Positions 1-6,874 of a DNA stretch of 36,168 nt are shown here, piece after piece. A program made the translations under genes and the position numbers. The notes below the pieces were generated by a model, which searched no databases, was not told the DNA's origin, and saw only the letters and a program-made list of their open reading frames with translations. The stretch spans positions 1-36,168 of the forward strand of contig JAIOWZ010000013.1 in NCBI GenBank assembly GCA_021741905.1, written 5' to 3'. Within the stretch, counting starts at the first letter, position 1. Every line of letters starts with the position of its first letter. The stretch comes from Candidatus Planktophila sp. (GTDB lineage: Bacteria > Actinomycetota > Actinomycetes > Nanopelagicales > Nanopelagicaceae).

Positions 1-76
1 CTCAGTCGGACGCTTAATCAGTACCCGTTTCATGTTTTGCATAATCGGTATCGCTGGAGCAAGAGGAAGACCGTGA

Positions 77-93
77 TTCGAGGATTTCTCGAA
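77..93 (+). promoter_or_regulatory. hairpin in cold-shock gene leader
   Basis: A perfect 6-bp inverted repeat, TTCGAG and CTCGAA around a 5-base loop, sits about 28 bases before the cold-shock start codon. Cold-shock mRNAs commonly have structured leaders that refold with temperature, so this may be such an element. That is inference; the transcription start is not known, although CATAAT at 40-45 could be a -10 box. Confidence 0.35.
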
Positions 94-121
94 ACACCCA
101 CATATCGAAGGAAATAAATAC

Positions 122-325
122 ATGGCAACAGGCACAGTTAAGTGGTTCAACTCTGAAAAGGGTTTCGGTTTCATTGCGGTTGATGGTGGCGGAGCTGATG
201 TTTTCGTTCATTACTCAGTAATCGAAGGAAACGGATACAAGTCCCTTGAAGAGGGTCAGGCAGTTTCATTTGAGGTCGTACAGGGAGCAAAGGGCCCTCA
301 GGCTGATGCAGTAAAGCCTGCTTAA
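122..325 (+). CDS. cspA: cold-shock protein (CspA family)
   Basis: A 67-residue single cold-shock domain, the usual full length of the family. The RNA-binding motifs are both visible: KGFGFI (RNP1, about residues 14-19) and VFVHYSVI (RNP2, about 27-34), after the typical N-terminus TGTVKWFN. Such proteins bind single-stranded RNA and DNA in the cytoplasm, melt secondary structure and act as transcription antiterminators or RNA chaperones. The ATG is preceded by GAAGGAAA, a good ribosome binding site. The gene is monocistronic, ending in a strong hairpin terminator. Whether it is cold-induced or constitutive cannot be read from the sequence. Confidence 0.95.
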   Translation: MATGTVKWFNSEKGFGFIAVDGGGADVFVHYSVIEGNGYKSLEEGQAVSFEVVQGAKGPQADAVKPA

Positions 326-340
326 TCAACACTAACTTAT

Positions 341-374
341 AAAAAACCCCGCCGGGTAACTGGCGGGGTTTTTT
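341..374. terminator. bidirectional intrinsic terminator
   Basis: A perfect stem AAAAAACCCCGCC (341-353) and GGCGGGGTTTTTT (362-374) encloses an 8-base loop. The GC-rich core has an A tract on one side and a T tract on the other, so it can end transcripts from both directions. It lies between the stop codons of the convergent cold-shock and M23 peptidase genes. Confidence 0.93.
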
Positions 375-375
375 A

Positions 376-963
376 TTACTTCGGTTCAGGTGGAAGATCG
401 CCCACTTTCAAACGTTTAGCGTCAACTTCTTTTGCTGGAGAAAGATCTTTTCCAGCTTTCCACGCATCTAAATATTTCCACGGCCACACCATTCCGCGTC
501 GTACCCACCATGTTTGAGCTGGAGTACTCCATGACAAACCAAAGTGAATGTGTGGTTTTGTTCCACGAGCACTTCCGGTTGCACCAACAGTTCCCAATAA
601 ACGACCAGCTTTTACTTGAACGCCTGGTTGAATACTTAGTGGAATGGTTTTCAAATGTGAGGCGTAATATCGAACTCCATCATCTCCGATAAAAGAAACA
701 TACAGACCGCCACGGTCCACACCTAGATTTGTCTTTCCTGACCACGAATCAATCCGATTGACCTCATCAACAACTCCTGATGTCACCGCAACATATTTAC
801 AGCCTGCTTTGGCCAATATGTCTGTGGCTGGATAATCATGATGTGCCTTTGTATATGTGTAATCACATCCAATAACTGGAAACACATAATTTGGTGCTGC
901 CTGTGCTGGTGAAACCGTTGTTGCCATCACCAAAACAGCGATTACAGATGCTTTTAATCTCAT
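376..963 (-). CDS. secreted M23 family metallopeptidase
   Basis: A 195-residue protein with an N-terminal signal peptide (about residues 1-22, ending AQA). The M23/LytM zinc site is visible as HHDYPATD (H41/H42 and D48), H103 and the HIHF motif (H138, H140). M23 enzymes cut peptide cross-links of peptidoglycan outside the membrane, so this is probably a small cell-wall hydrolase. There is no separate wall-binding domain. The gene follows blh on the same strand with a 4-base gap and no Shine-Dalgarno sequence, but TAACCT lies exactly 6 bases before the ATG, suggesting a leaderless transcript of its own. The precise bond cleaved is not predictable. Confidence 0.88.
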   Translation of the reverse strand: MRLKASVIAVLVMATTVSPAQAAPNYVFPVIGCDYTYTKAHHDYPATDILAKAGCKYVAVTSGVVDEVNRIDSWSGKTNLGVDRGGLYVSFIGDDGVRYYASHLKTIPLSIQPGVQVKAGRLLGTVGATGSARGTKPHIHFGLSWSTPAQTWWVRRGMVWPWKYLDAWKAGKDLSPAKEVDAKRLKVGDLPPEPK

Positions 964-967
964 TGCC

Positions 968-1915
968 CTAGGTTAACGCTGCACGATCCAATTTTGCCGT
1001 AACCATCATGTGAGGAACAGTGAGCGCCCACACAACAACTAGCGCCATCCAGAAGAACTCATCTGTGAAATCTTGACCGCTTAACGCCAACAGCCCAGCC
1101 ACGACAAAGGTTCCAATCAGGGCAGGCAAACCTGGAATAACCGCCTTTGAAAATGCTTTTTTGAGCATTCCTTGAGCGATGTTCTCCATGCATCCTGGAA
1201 GTGAAAGTGTAAGTCGGGCTGTGTGGCGCATCGCGTGCCAGCATCCAAAGTACACAGCAAATGCAATAAGTGGAGGTGCAAGATGGGCTAATAGCAGTAA
1301 CAAAGTCAGATCTAGGGCCTCTCTGTTTCTCTTTCCAAAGACCATAACTCCGATAGCAAGGCTTGTAAAAACAGTAATCGTTAGCAAAATCTCTAAATCT
1401 AATCCTTGATGCCAATTGATCAGCGCAGGATTAACAGAAGCTAAAGCCTCGGTGCTGGCAGAGTTAACAAGTGGAATAAAGACTGGGGTAAAGCCTGCTG
1501 CCGGGATATAAAACCAGCGGTTAAGTTTTCTCAAATCATCCGTCCGCTTATCAATTTCATTAATGAAGGCGGCATCTCCGATTCCAAAGTGAACTGCACT
1601 CATGAAGAGCACAAGAATAAAACCAACAGTATTAAAATTTAGGATTCCAAACACAGCAACAATTGCAATAGTGACATAGACAAGAATAAATAGCGCCATT
1701 TTTTTGGGCTGTGCTTTTGGAAGTGTTACCAGGTGATCTAGTGCCCCATGCGGAATTCCGATCGCAAGTGCAATAACGGCGATGACTACTTGCCAGCTCA
1801 TCGAGGACTCACCCAATAGATCTGAAAAAATCAAGGAAGTCAGAATTGCCAGACCCACAGAAATTGTTGAGAGGAGGCGAACCCGATTAAAGAGTACAAC
1901 TGCATTTTTTTGCAT
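968..1915 (-). CDS. blh: Brp/Blh-family beta-carotene 15,15'-dioxygenase
   Basis: A 315-residue, strongly hydrophobic multi-pass membrane protein. The family's conserved histidines, presumed iron ligands, are visible: H56 in GIPHGALDH, H109 in AVHFGIGD, H227 and H231 in CWHAMRHT, and H302 in VPHMMV. Blh enzymes split beta-carotene centrally into two retinals, the chromophore of microbial rhodopsins. The adjacent, divergent crtYc-crtYd pair would make the beta-carotene substrate from lycopene. The ATG has a strong ribosome binding site (AGGGGGAG). No rhodopsin gene is in the window, so the retinal is presumably used by an opsin encoded elsewhere. Confidence 0.9.
   Translation of the reverse strand: MQKNAVVLFNRVRLLSTISVGLAILTSLIFSDLLGESSMSWQVVIAVIALAIGIPHGALDHLVTLPKAQPKKMALFILVYVTIAIVAVFGILNFNTVGFILVLFMSAVHFGIGDAAFINEIDKRTDDLRKLNRWFYIPAAGFTPVFIPLVNSASTEALASVNPALINWHQGLDLEILLTITVFTSLAIGVMVFGKRNREALDLTLLLLLAHLAPPLIAFAVYFGCWHAMRHTARLTLSLPGCMENIAQGMLKKAFSKAVIPGLPALIGTFVVAGLLALSGQDFTDEFFWMALVVVWALTVPHMMVTAKLDRAALT
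970..975 (-). promoter_or_regulatory. -10 box of leaderless M23 peptidase promoter
   Basis: TAACCT on the minus strand, 6 bases before the ATG at 963; it overlaps the blh stop codon (968-970) by one base. This is the spacing expected when the start codon is the first transcribed base. Confidence 0.55.
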
Positions 1916-1966
1916 GTCTCCCCCTTTTTGGCAACCCTATCAAAGACGAATGTGAGAAGATCTGAT

Positions 1967-2314
1967 GTGCAGAAATTCGGATACATGGCGATGCTCGCCT
2001 TCACGGTCTTTGGCTCATTTTGGCTAGAGATTTTTCTCAAGACCAGCGTTTTAAAACGGTGGAAGAGAGCATTAATCAGCATCTTGCCAATTAGCTTCTT
2101 TTTTCTTGTGTGGGATGCCTATGCGATTGCTCAGGGACATTGGTTCTTCAATCGAGACCGAATGCTCGGGATTTATGGTCCCTTTGATATTCCATTAGAA
2201 GAGTTTCTCTTCTTCATCATTGTTCCAATGGCAGCGATCTTGACCATAGAAGGTGTCACAACAGTTAAGCCTCATCTTCGTGAAAAAGAATTCGGAAAGG
2301 ATGAAGAGAAGTGA
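1967..2314 (+). CDS. crtYc: lycopene cyclase domain protein, N-terminal half (CrtYc-like)
   Basis: A 115-residue membrane protein of the CarR/CrtYc-CrtYd lycopene cyclase family, with about three transmembrane helices and the signature PLEEFLFF (residues 76-83). In actinobacteria two such small subunits together cyclise the ends of lycopene to give beta- (or epsilon-) rings. I chose GTG at 1967 (MQKFGYMAML...) because this gives the usual family N-terminus and has GAGAAGA upstream. A TTG at 1910 would overlap blh, and the ATG at 1985 would cut into the first helix. It overlaps crtYd by 4 bases and diverges from blh with only 51 bases between the starts. Confidence 0.85.
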   Translation: MQKFGYMAMLAFTVFGSFWLEIFLKTSVLKRWKRALISILPISFFFLVWDAYAIAQGHWFFNRDRMLGIYGPFDIPLEEFLFFIIVPMAAILTIEGVTTVKPHLREKEFGKDEEK

Positions 2315-2634
2315 TCTATAGCGATATTGCCATAGCCGCCTTCTGCATCTCCATCATGGTGGATCTGTTTGTGTTCAAAAACTCACTTCTCACACGCCTT
2401 GCATTCTGGTTTTCATACATGATCATTCTTCCTTTCCAATTGCTCACCAATTGGTGGTTAACCCATAACCGAAGTGATGGAAAAGCGATAGTTATGTATG
2501 ACCCTGATTCAATAATTGGAATTCGCATCGCATCTGCCCCAATAGAAGACCTATTATTTGGTTTTGCCCTTGTTTTATCAGTTATGGGCATGTGGGAGTT
2601 CTGGGGCAGGCGCGGATTCCAGCGCAACAAATAA
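2311..2634 (+). CDS. crtYd: lycopene cyclase domain protein, C-terminal half (CrtYd-like)
   Basis: A 107-residue, three-helix membrane protein with the hallmark PIEDLLFGF (residues 77-85), the counterpart of PLEEFLFF in the preceding gene. The two are expected to act as a heterodimeric lycopene cyclase. It starts at GTG inside a GTGA overlap with the stop of crtYc, which implies translational coupling. Ring type (beta versus epsilon) cannot be decided by eye, but the neighbouring blh argues for beta-carotene. No phytoene synthase or desaturase gene lies nearby. Confidence 0.87.
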   Translation: MIYSDIAIAAFCISIMVDLFVFKNSLLTRLAFWFSYMIILPFQLLTNWWLTHNRSDGKAIVMYDPDSIIGIRIASAPIEDLLFGFALVLSVMGMWEFWGRRGFQRNK

Positions 2635-2656
2635 CTACAGTAAAGTTCACCCGTTA

Positions 2657-2730
2657 GGGGCGGTAGCTCAGTTGGTTAGAGCCCGGAACTCATAATTCCG
2701 TCGTCGTCGGTTCGAGCCCGACCCGCCCCA
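2657..2730 (+). tRNA. tRNA-Met (anticodon CAT)
   Basis: A full cloverleaf of 74 bases: acceptor GGGGCGG/CCGCCCC, D arm GCTC/GAGC, anticodon stem CGGAA/TTCCG with loop CTCATAA (anticodon 2691-2693), T arm GTCGG/CCGAC with loop TTCGAGC, discriminator A. The normal G1-C72 pair argues against an initiator tRNA. CAT could also be lysidine-modified tRNA-Ile2, but the body resembles elongator Met. The 3' CCA is not encoded. Confidence 0.93.
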
Positions 2731-2747
2731 CTAGTTTCAGCCATGAA

Positions 2748-2870
2748 TTACCCAACAAGCCATGAAGCGATATCTACGCCCTTCACAACCAGAACCATCA
2801 AGATGAAGACAACTACTCCACCGATTCGATAAATCTTTCGACAAATTTCTTCGGCACTGAAGGACAACAT
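2748..2870 (-). CDS. possible 40-aa single-pass membrane peptide
   Basis: A 40-codon frame starting at ATG (2868-2870), 9 bases after the stop of the larger gene upstream and ending before tRNA-Met. The peptide has a short charged N-terminus (about residues 1-16, with RKIYR) followed by a hydrophobic stretch of about 13 residues (GGVVVFILMVLVV, 17-29), then a short tail, as in small membrane proteins. No clear Shine-Dalgarno is seen. The preceding TAG stop forms TAGCTG 6 bases before the ATG, close to but not matching the leaderless -10 pattern seen elsewhere in the window. I recognise no family; it could be chance. Confidence 0.4.
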   Translation of the reverse strand: MLSFSAEEICRKIYRIGGVVVFILMVLVVKGVDIASWLVG

Positions 2871-2879
2871 CAGATGCAG

Positions 2880-3995
2880 CTAAAACCAGACCCCGAAACC
2901 AATCGATGTGCGATAGCCAGAAGATCTCTCTATGTGGCCACCATCAAGAGTCACTGGGAAGTAATTCGCCAACTGCTCCAACAGAGGATGGATCCTTTGG
3001 TTGTAGAAAGTCCTACTCTCATCCTTCGACATTCCGCTACAAATCGTGGTCGTGATGACATCTCCACCTCTAAATGTCCATGTTAGATGTAGCTTTTGCC
3101 AGTTATTTGAGTCATATCCAAAGTGAACGACACTATGTTCAGATCCGACACTTAATGAGACAACACTATCTAGGCTCCAAGTATATGCTCTACCAGCTTT
3201 CTTAAATAAGCCATCAGATATTTTTTTCGGGATAAAGGCCATATGCTTTTCTGAAAAAACAGCTATGGCTGAATTCATGTAGTCCATGTCATCATCAAAG
3301 TCCATGAACTTATATACACCAACCGCTGGAGATAGCGTTACATTGTAAGCATTGCTTTTAATGTAACTCACGAGTTCAGGCTTGTTCTTGAAGAGCTTAA
3401 TGACTGAAAGTTCCTCAATTTGCTTTGCGACTAACGCATCCTGTTTGGCTTTTTCTTCCAAAGCTTCGAAAGAGTCTTGGATTCTCTGGACACACACCGT
3501 GCGCTCTGCGTCTGTCAGGCTGGGCATCAACTCTTTTGATGCAATCCGCGCGCTGAAATTTTTCACAGCTTCGGTTACAGTGGGCATTGCTTTATGATGC
3601 ATACGTTTCACAAATGGAACCACGCTTTGCTGATAAGGCGAATCTGCATCCCCAAATAACAGACCTACCGGAATATAGCTAGGTATGTCATCTAATGATT
3701 CAATAAACATTTCGACCATTCGAATTACATACATGTTGTCGCCCTGCTCAACACAACTAACTATCATGTCTAAAATTACTTGAGAGTAGAGTGGAGCCCC
3801 TTTGAAGTCTAGCTTTGTAAATTCACGGATATGCTTGTGGATTCTTTGCGTGGGCACTTGCTCACCCGGTAGCATCATAAATGGGTATTTATGACCTGTT
3901 AATTGCTTGTAGAAGTTTCCTAGATCATCCCTTGAACTTGAATAGTCCACAAAGGGTTTTTTCAAACAAGAATCGACTAACTGTTGCGGTTCCAT
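2880..3995 (-). CDS. hypothetical protein, no family recognised
   Basis: A 371-residue soluble protein with no signal peptide or membrane segment. I place the start at ATG 3995 because AAAGG lies 7 bases before it; the GTG at 4013 would add six residues. The middle (about 165-220) is charged and helical (EALEEKAKQDALVAKQIEEL). The last 120 residues alternate hydrophobic and polar residues in a way that suggests a beta-rich PH/GRAM-like fold (SEKHMAFIPKK ... YTWSLDSVVSLSV), which is only an impression. It faces away from another PH-domain gene at 4195. Location beside a tRNA gene and lack of recognisable relatives fit an accessory gene. Confidence 0.7.
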   Translation of the reverse strand: MEPQQLVDSCLKKPFVDYSSSRDDLGNFYKQLTGHKYPFMMLPGEQVPTQRIHKHIREFTKLDFKGAPLYSQVILDMIVSCVEQGDNMYVIRMVEMFIESLDDIPSYIPVGLLFGDADSPYQQSVVPFVKRMHHKAMPTVTEAVKNFSARIASKELMPSLTDAERTVCVQRIQDSFEALEEKAKQDALVAKQIEELSVIKLFKNKPELVSYIKSNAYNVTLSPAVGVYKFMDFDDDMDYMNSAIAVFSEKHMAFIPKKISDGLFKKAGRAYTWSLDSVVSLSVGSEHSVVHFGYDSNNWQKLHLTWTFRGGDVITTTICSGMSKDESRTFYNQRIHPLLEQLANYFPVTLDGGHIERSSGYRTSIGFGVWF

Positions 3996-4061
3996 GACAT
4001 ACCTTTCGATCACATTTAACCCACCCTTTCAGAAATCGGGGGATAAATAAAGGGGTCTGGA

Positions 4062-4079
4062 TGGTCATTTTTATGACCA
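4062..4079. repeat. inverted repeat between divergent genes
   Basis: TGGTCAT and ATGACCA form a perfect 7-bp inverted repeat around four T residues, in the 199-base space between the gene starting at 3995 and the PH-domain gene at 4195. No T tract follows, so it is more likely a protein-binding site than a terminator. The rest of the space shows no other clear element. Confidence 0.4.
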
Positions 4080-4194
4080 GTAAGTGAGCCGAAGATGGGC
4101 TTCCAGGGAAAGTACTCTCTCGCTCTAGCGTTGTTCCTAACTCTTTTCACTTGGACCGATAAACTTCAGCTAGTCAAGATTTAAGGAGATAAAG

Positions 4195-4572
4195 ATGGCA
4201 GAAGTAAACACGATTCTTAACTGGACCTTGGTGTCTGAGTGCCCAATTCCAGACGACATTCATCCACTTTTGGTTGATGGCGAGACTCCGGTTGCGGCAT
4301 ATAAGACATTCCGCGATACAGCTGTTTTCACAAATCTTCGACTGATTGTCCGAGACGCACAAGGCCTGCGGGGGAAGAAAATTGAAATCTATAGTCTTCC
4401 TTACTCATCTATCAATATGTGGTCCTCTGAAAACGCAGGTTCGTTTCTGGATATAAATGCAGAACTAGAGCTATGGACGCGCGCTGGACACATCAAGGTA
4501 AACCTTGCAAAAGGTATCGACATCCGTAAGTTTGATCGCATCATCGGGGAAGCGATTCTAAAGAACCATTAA
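4195..4572 (+). CDS. bacterial PH-domain protein (bPH_1/DUF1696-like)
   Basis: A 125-residue cytoplasmic protein matching the pattern of the bacterial pleckstrin-homology family formerly DUF1696: GETPVAAYKTFRDTAVFTNLRLIVRDAQG, then GKKIEIYSLPYSSI, then a segment corresponding to the family's ETAGxxDxDxEL (here ENAGSFLDINAELELW) and KGIDIRKFDRIIGEAIL at the end. Family members form ring oligomers of unknown function. The start is secure: AAGGAGA lies 5 bases before the ATG. It is probably monocistronic; the next gene begins 72 bases later. No operon context reveals its role. Confidence 0.8.
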   Translation: MAEVNTILNWTLVSECPIPDDIHPLLVDGETPVAAYKTFRDTAVFTNLRLIVRDAQGLRGKKIEIYSLPYSSINMWSSENAGSFLDINAELELWTRAGHIKVNLAKGIDIRKFDRIIGEAILKNH

Positions 4573-4644
4573 TCCACCTCTACTAACCTCCTTGAGTATC
4601 TGTCTATAAATCTCGAAAATCCCTCTCACAACGATTGGAACATT

Positions 4645-4956
4645 ATGAACAGCAAGTTGAAGATCGCGTTGAAGATTCTGGTCCCATTGTTTCTATTAGT
4701 GCCGCTGGCCTCTTGTTCAGCAGTTGCAGAGCTGAGTGGGGTCACGCTCGATGTTTCCTTAGTTGAGGAAAACATCGAGGAAGGTGTTCTAGATCAGGGT
4801 GGTTACTATGTTGTAGCCACTTGTCCGGATCCGCTGGTGGGAGAAGTTGGCGATACCCGTACTTGCACCATTGAAGACGAGTATGGCGATGTGGAGTTTG
4901 TTGATGTAACAATTCAAAACTCTGAAGGCGACATAGTCTGGCAAGTTAGAGGCTAG
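4645..4956 (+). CDS. lipoprotein with DUF4333-like domain
   Basis: A 103-residue protein with a lipoprotein signal: positively charged start, hydrophobic stretch and lipobox LASC with the acylated Cys at residue 24. The mature part has two cysteines (C60, C74) spaced as in the actinobacterial DUF4333 family, which has the pattern 'CP...V.GxxxxCxI.......VxVxxxxGxxxW', and ends QNSEGDIVWQVRG. It is expected on the outer face of the membrane; function is unknown. The ribosome binding site is weak (TTGGAACATT). It lies between two unrelated genes and shows no operon partner. Confidence 0.75.
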   Translation: MNSKLKIALKILVPLFLLVPLASCSAVAELSGVTLDVSLVEENIEEGVLDQGGYYVVATCPDPLVGEVGDTRTCTIEDEYGDVEFVDVTIQNSEGDIVWQVRG

Positions 4957-4967
4957 AGCACCTAACC

Positions 4968-4992
4968 TAGTAATACTTATTTCGTATTACTA
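4968..4992. promoter_or_regulatory. inverted repeat overlapping oxidoreductase promoter
   Basis: TAGTAATAC (4968-4976) and GTATTACTA (4984-4992) form a perfect 9-bp inverted repeat with a 7-base spacer, 6 bases before the ATG at 4999. It overlaps a candidate leaderless -10 box TACTAT (4988-4993). No T tract follows, so an operator is more likely than a terminator. Confidence 0.5.
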
Positions 4993-4998
4993 TCTCTC

Positions 4999-6072
4999 AT
5001 GACCACAATCGCAATCATCGGGGCAGGTTGGCGCGCGGAGTTCTATATTCGTATCGCGCAACTAATGCCCGAGCGTTTTGAGATTATTGGGGTTGTCGCA
5101 CGTAAAGAAGATGCTCGAATCTCACTAGAGCAAGAGTTCGGAGTGCGAACCTTTTCTTCTCTTAGTCAATTACTGAGTTACAAGAAACCTGATTATGCAG
5201 TCAGTAGCGTTTCGTGGGATTCAAATCCAGGTGTTGTAGAGGAATTAGTTAAAGCTGGAGTTCATGTTCTCTGCGAAACTCCCCCAGCGCCCACAGTTGA
5301 AGCGTTACAGAATCTATGGAAGGCCGTCGGCGCATCTAGAATGGTGCAAGTTGCCGAGCAATATTTGAATCTGCCAGGTCACGCCTCTCGTTTAGCAATA
5401 ACTCAATCGGGGACTATTGGCGAAGTAACATCGGTTGAACTCTCATCAACACATGGCTATCACGCAGTAGCCATCATGCGCGGATTTCTTCAATCTGGAT
5501 TTGAGCCAACCTCGATCACGACTCGACAATTTGAGGCACCACTGGTTAATCCACTTTCACGCGATGGATGGAATAGTGATTTAACCCCACAACTGGCAAA
5601 AACTACGATTTCTTTAATTGACTTTGGCTCTGGAAAATCTGGTGTTTATAACTTCGTGGACAACCAATGGCACAACCAACTTCGCCATCGCAGAATTGTT
5701 GTGCGCGGCAGTAGAGGTGAGATCGTTGATGATGCTGTGATTCGCTTAATCGATGGTCCAGCAATAACAACCTCCCGAATTGAGCGTTATCAACTGGGCT
5801 ATGACCTAAACCTTGATGGATTTGATACCGAACATCTTTCCTTTGATGGAAAAGTAGTTTTCAAAAACCGATTCACAGGACTTCGATTTATGGATGAAGA
5901 GATCGCAATTGCACAATTAATGGTGCAAATGGCAGATTGGATAGAAGGAAAGACAAAAGCGCCTTATCCACTTAACGAGGGATGCCAAGACCAATTGATT
6001 TCTCTAGCCATGGATGAATCAATTACAACCGGAAAAAATGTCCTGGTCGATAAACAAAAATGGGCTAATTAG
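4999..6072 (+). CDS. Gfo/Idh/MocA family NAD(P)-dependent oxidoreductase
   Basis: A 357-residue protein of typical family length. The N-terminal Rossmann fold starts IAIIGAGWRAEF (residues 4-15) and is followed by the expected strand HVLCETPPAPTVE. In most members this position reads EKP with a lysine used in catalysis or cofactor binding; here it is E93-T94-P95. The C-terminal alpha/beta domain follows to the end. Family members oxidise or reduce sugars, inositols and related compounds; the substrate here is unknown and the gene is not in a sugar operon. No Shine-Dalgarno is present: a leaderless promoter with TACTAT 5 bases upstream is likely, covered by an inverted repeat. Confidence 0.85.
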   Translation: MTTIAIIGAGWRAEFYIRIAQLMPERFEIIGVVARKEDARISLEQEFGVRTFSSLSQLLSYKKPDYAVSSVSWDSNPGVVEELVKAGVHVLCETPPAPTVEALQNLWKAVGASRMVQVAEQYLNLPGHASRLAITQSGTIGEVTSVELSSTHGYHAVAIMRGFLQSGFEPTSITTRQFEAPLVNPLSRDGWNSDLTPQLAKTTISLIDFGSGKSGVYNFVDNQWHNQLRHRRIVVRGSRGEIVDDAVIRLIDGPAITTSRIERYQLGYDLNLDGFDTEHLSFDGKVVFKNRFTGLRFMDEEIAIAQLMVQMADWIEGKTKAPYPLNEGCQDQLISLAMDESITTGKNVLVDKQKWAN

Positions 6073-6155
6073 GCGTTAATCAAGTAAGGCTTCCCCTATG
6101 TACTGCCAGCACTCATTTACCTGATACCCATGTGTCTATTGGACAAACATAGGCG

Positions 6156-6161
6156 TAACTT
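6156..6161 (+). promoter_or_regulatory. -10 box of leaderless response-regulator promoter
   Basis: TAACTT ends 6 bases before the ATG at 6168, with no Shine-Dalgarno in between. TGTCTA lies 17 bases upstream as a weak -35 candidate. Confidence 0.55.
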
Positions 6162-6167
6162 TGAGTT

Positions 6168-6833
6168 ATGAGCGATCGAGTCTTGCTAGTTATAGACGAC
6201 GCCTTTGAATTATCGACGATGGCCGATGCACTCAAACTGCATGGGACAAATGTCATAGGGGAAGCACAGAAAAAGTCATCAGCGATCTTGTTAATGCGAA
6301 GCTTGCAACCAAATGTGCTTCTTATAGATATGCATTTGTCTGATGAGCACTCAATTGAAATAGCAAATGCGATTCGCAAGGAGTCTCCTTCAATTGGCAT
6401 TGTCATGCTTGTTGCATGCGCCGATCTTCGATTGCTTGGTGAAATTACTAGTGACATTCCTCATGGGACCAAGATGGTTATTAAGAAGTCCATGAACAGC
6501 GTCACCGCCTTATGCGATGTTATTTCCGAGTCCCGAACCTTTGTCCCTGAATCACCGGTGAGCTGGGTCAATGGCAATGTTTCAATTCATGAAAAAGCCC
6601 TAGAGAATTTGATGTCACATCTAACAGATCTTCAAATTGAAACACTGCGCCTTGTGGCCGATGGCTTAACAAATGCTGAGATTAGTCGTATGAGGTTTGT
6701 TAGTGAAAAAGCAATAGAACAGATCGTTTCTCGAATTGCAATGGTACTTAATGTGCAACCCGACCGGTCAAAGAATTTACGAGTGCAGTTAGTTGGCGAA
6801 TACTTCAAGTGGATAGGCGCGCCAAGACACTAG
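6168..6833 (+). CDS. orphan NarL/LuxR-type response regulator
   Basis: A 221-residue protein with an N-terminal receiver domain (about 1-120) and a C-terminal LuxR-type helix-turn-helix (about 150-205, LTDLQIETLRLVADGLTNAEI). In the receiver the acidic pair D10/D11, phospho-acceptor D54 (LLIDMHL) and Lys at 106/107 are present. The conserved Thr/Ser switch residue after the fourth strand (MLTA in typical members) appears replaced by Val (V82, MLVAC), so the phosphorylation response may be altered. No histidine kinase is adjacent. The regulator probably binds DNA; targets are unknown. The downstream 85-aa gene begins 41 bases after its stop. Confidence 0.85.
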   Translation: MSDRVLLVIDDAFELSTMADALKLHGTNVIGEAQKKSSAILLMRSLQPNVLLIDMHLSDEHSIEIANAIRKESPSIGIVMLVACADLRLLGEITSDIPHGTKMVIKKSMNSVTALCDVISESRTFVPESPVSWVNGNVSIHEKALENLMSHLTDLQIETLRLVADGLTNAEISRMRFVSEKAIEQIVSRIAMVLNVQPDRSKNLRVQLVGEYFKWIGAPRH

Positions 6834-6874
6834 TTCTCCTCTTCTTTATACTTGCAAAGGTAAAGTTCACGCCT

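Noticed and set aside
1910-1966. Upstream TTG start that would lengthen crtYc by 19 residues
   Set aside because: It overlaps the blh start, adds a sequence unlike the family N-terminus, and GTG 1967 has a better ribosome binding site.
2731-4190. Possible genomic island integrated at the tRNA-Met 3' end
   Set aside because: No integrase and no direct repeat of the tRNA 3' end could be found downstream, so there is no evidence of insertion beyond the odd gene content.
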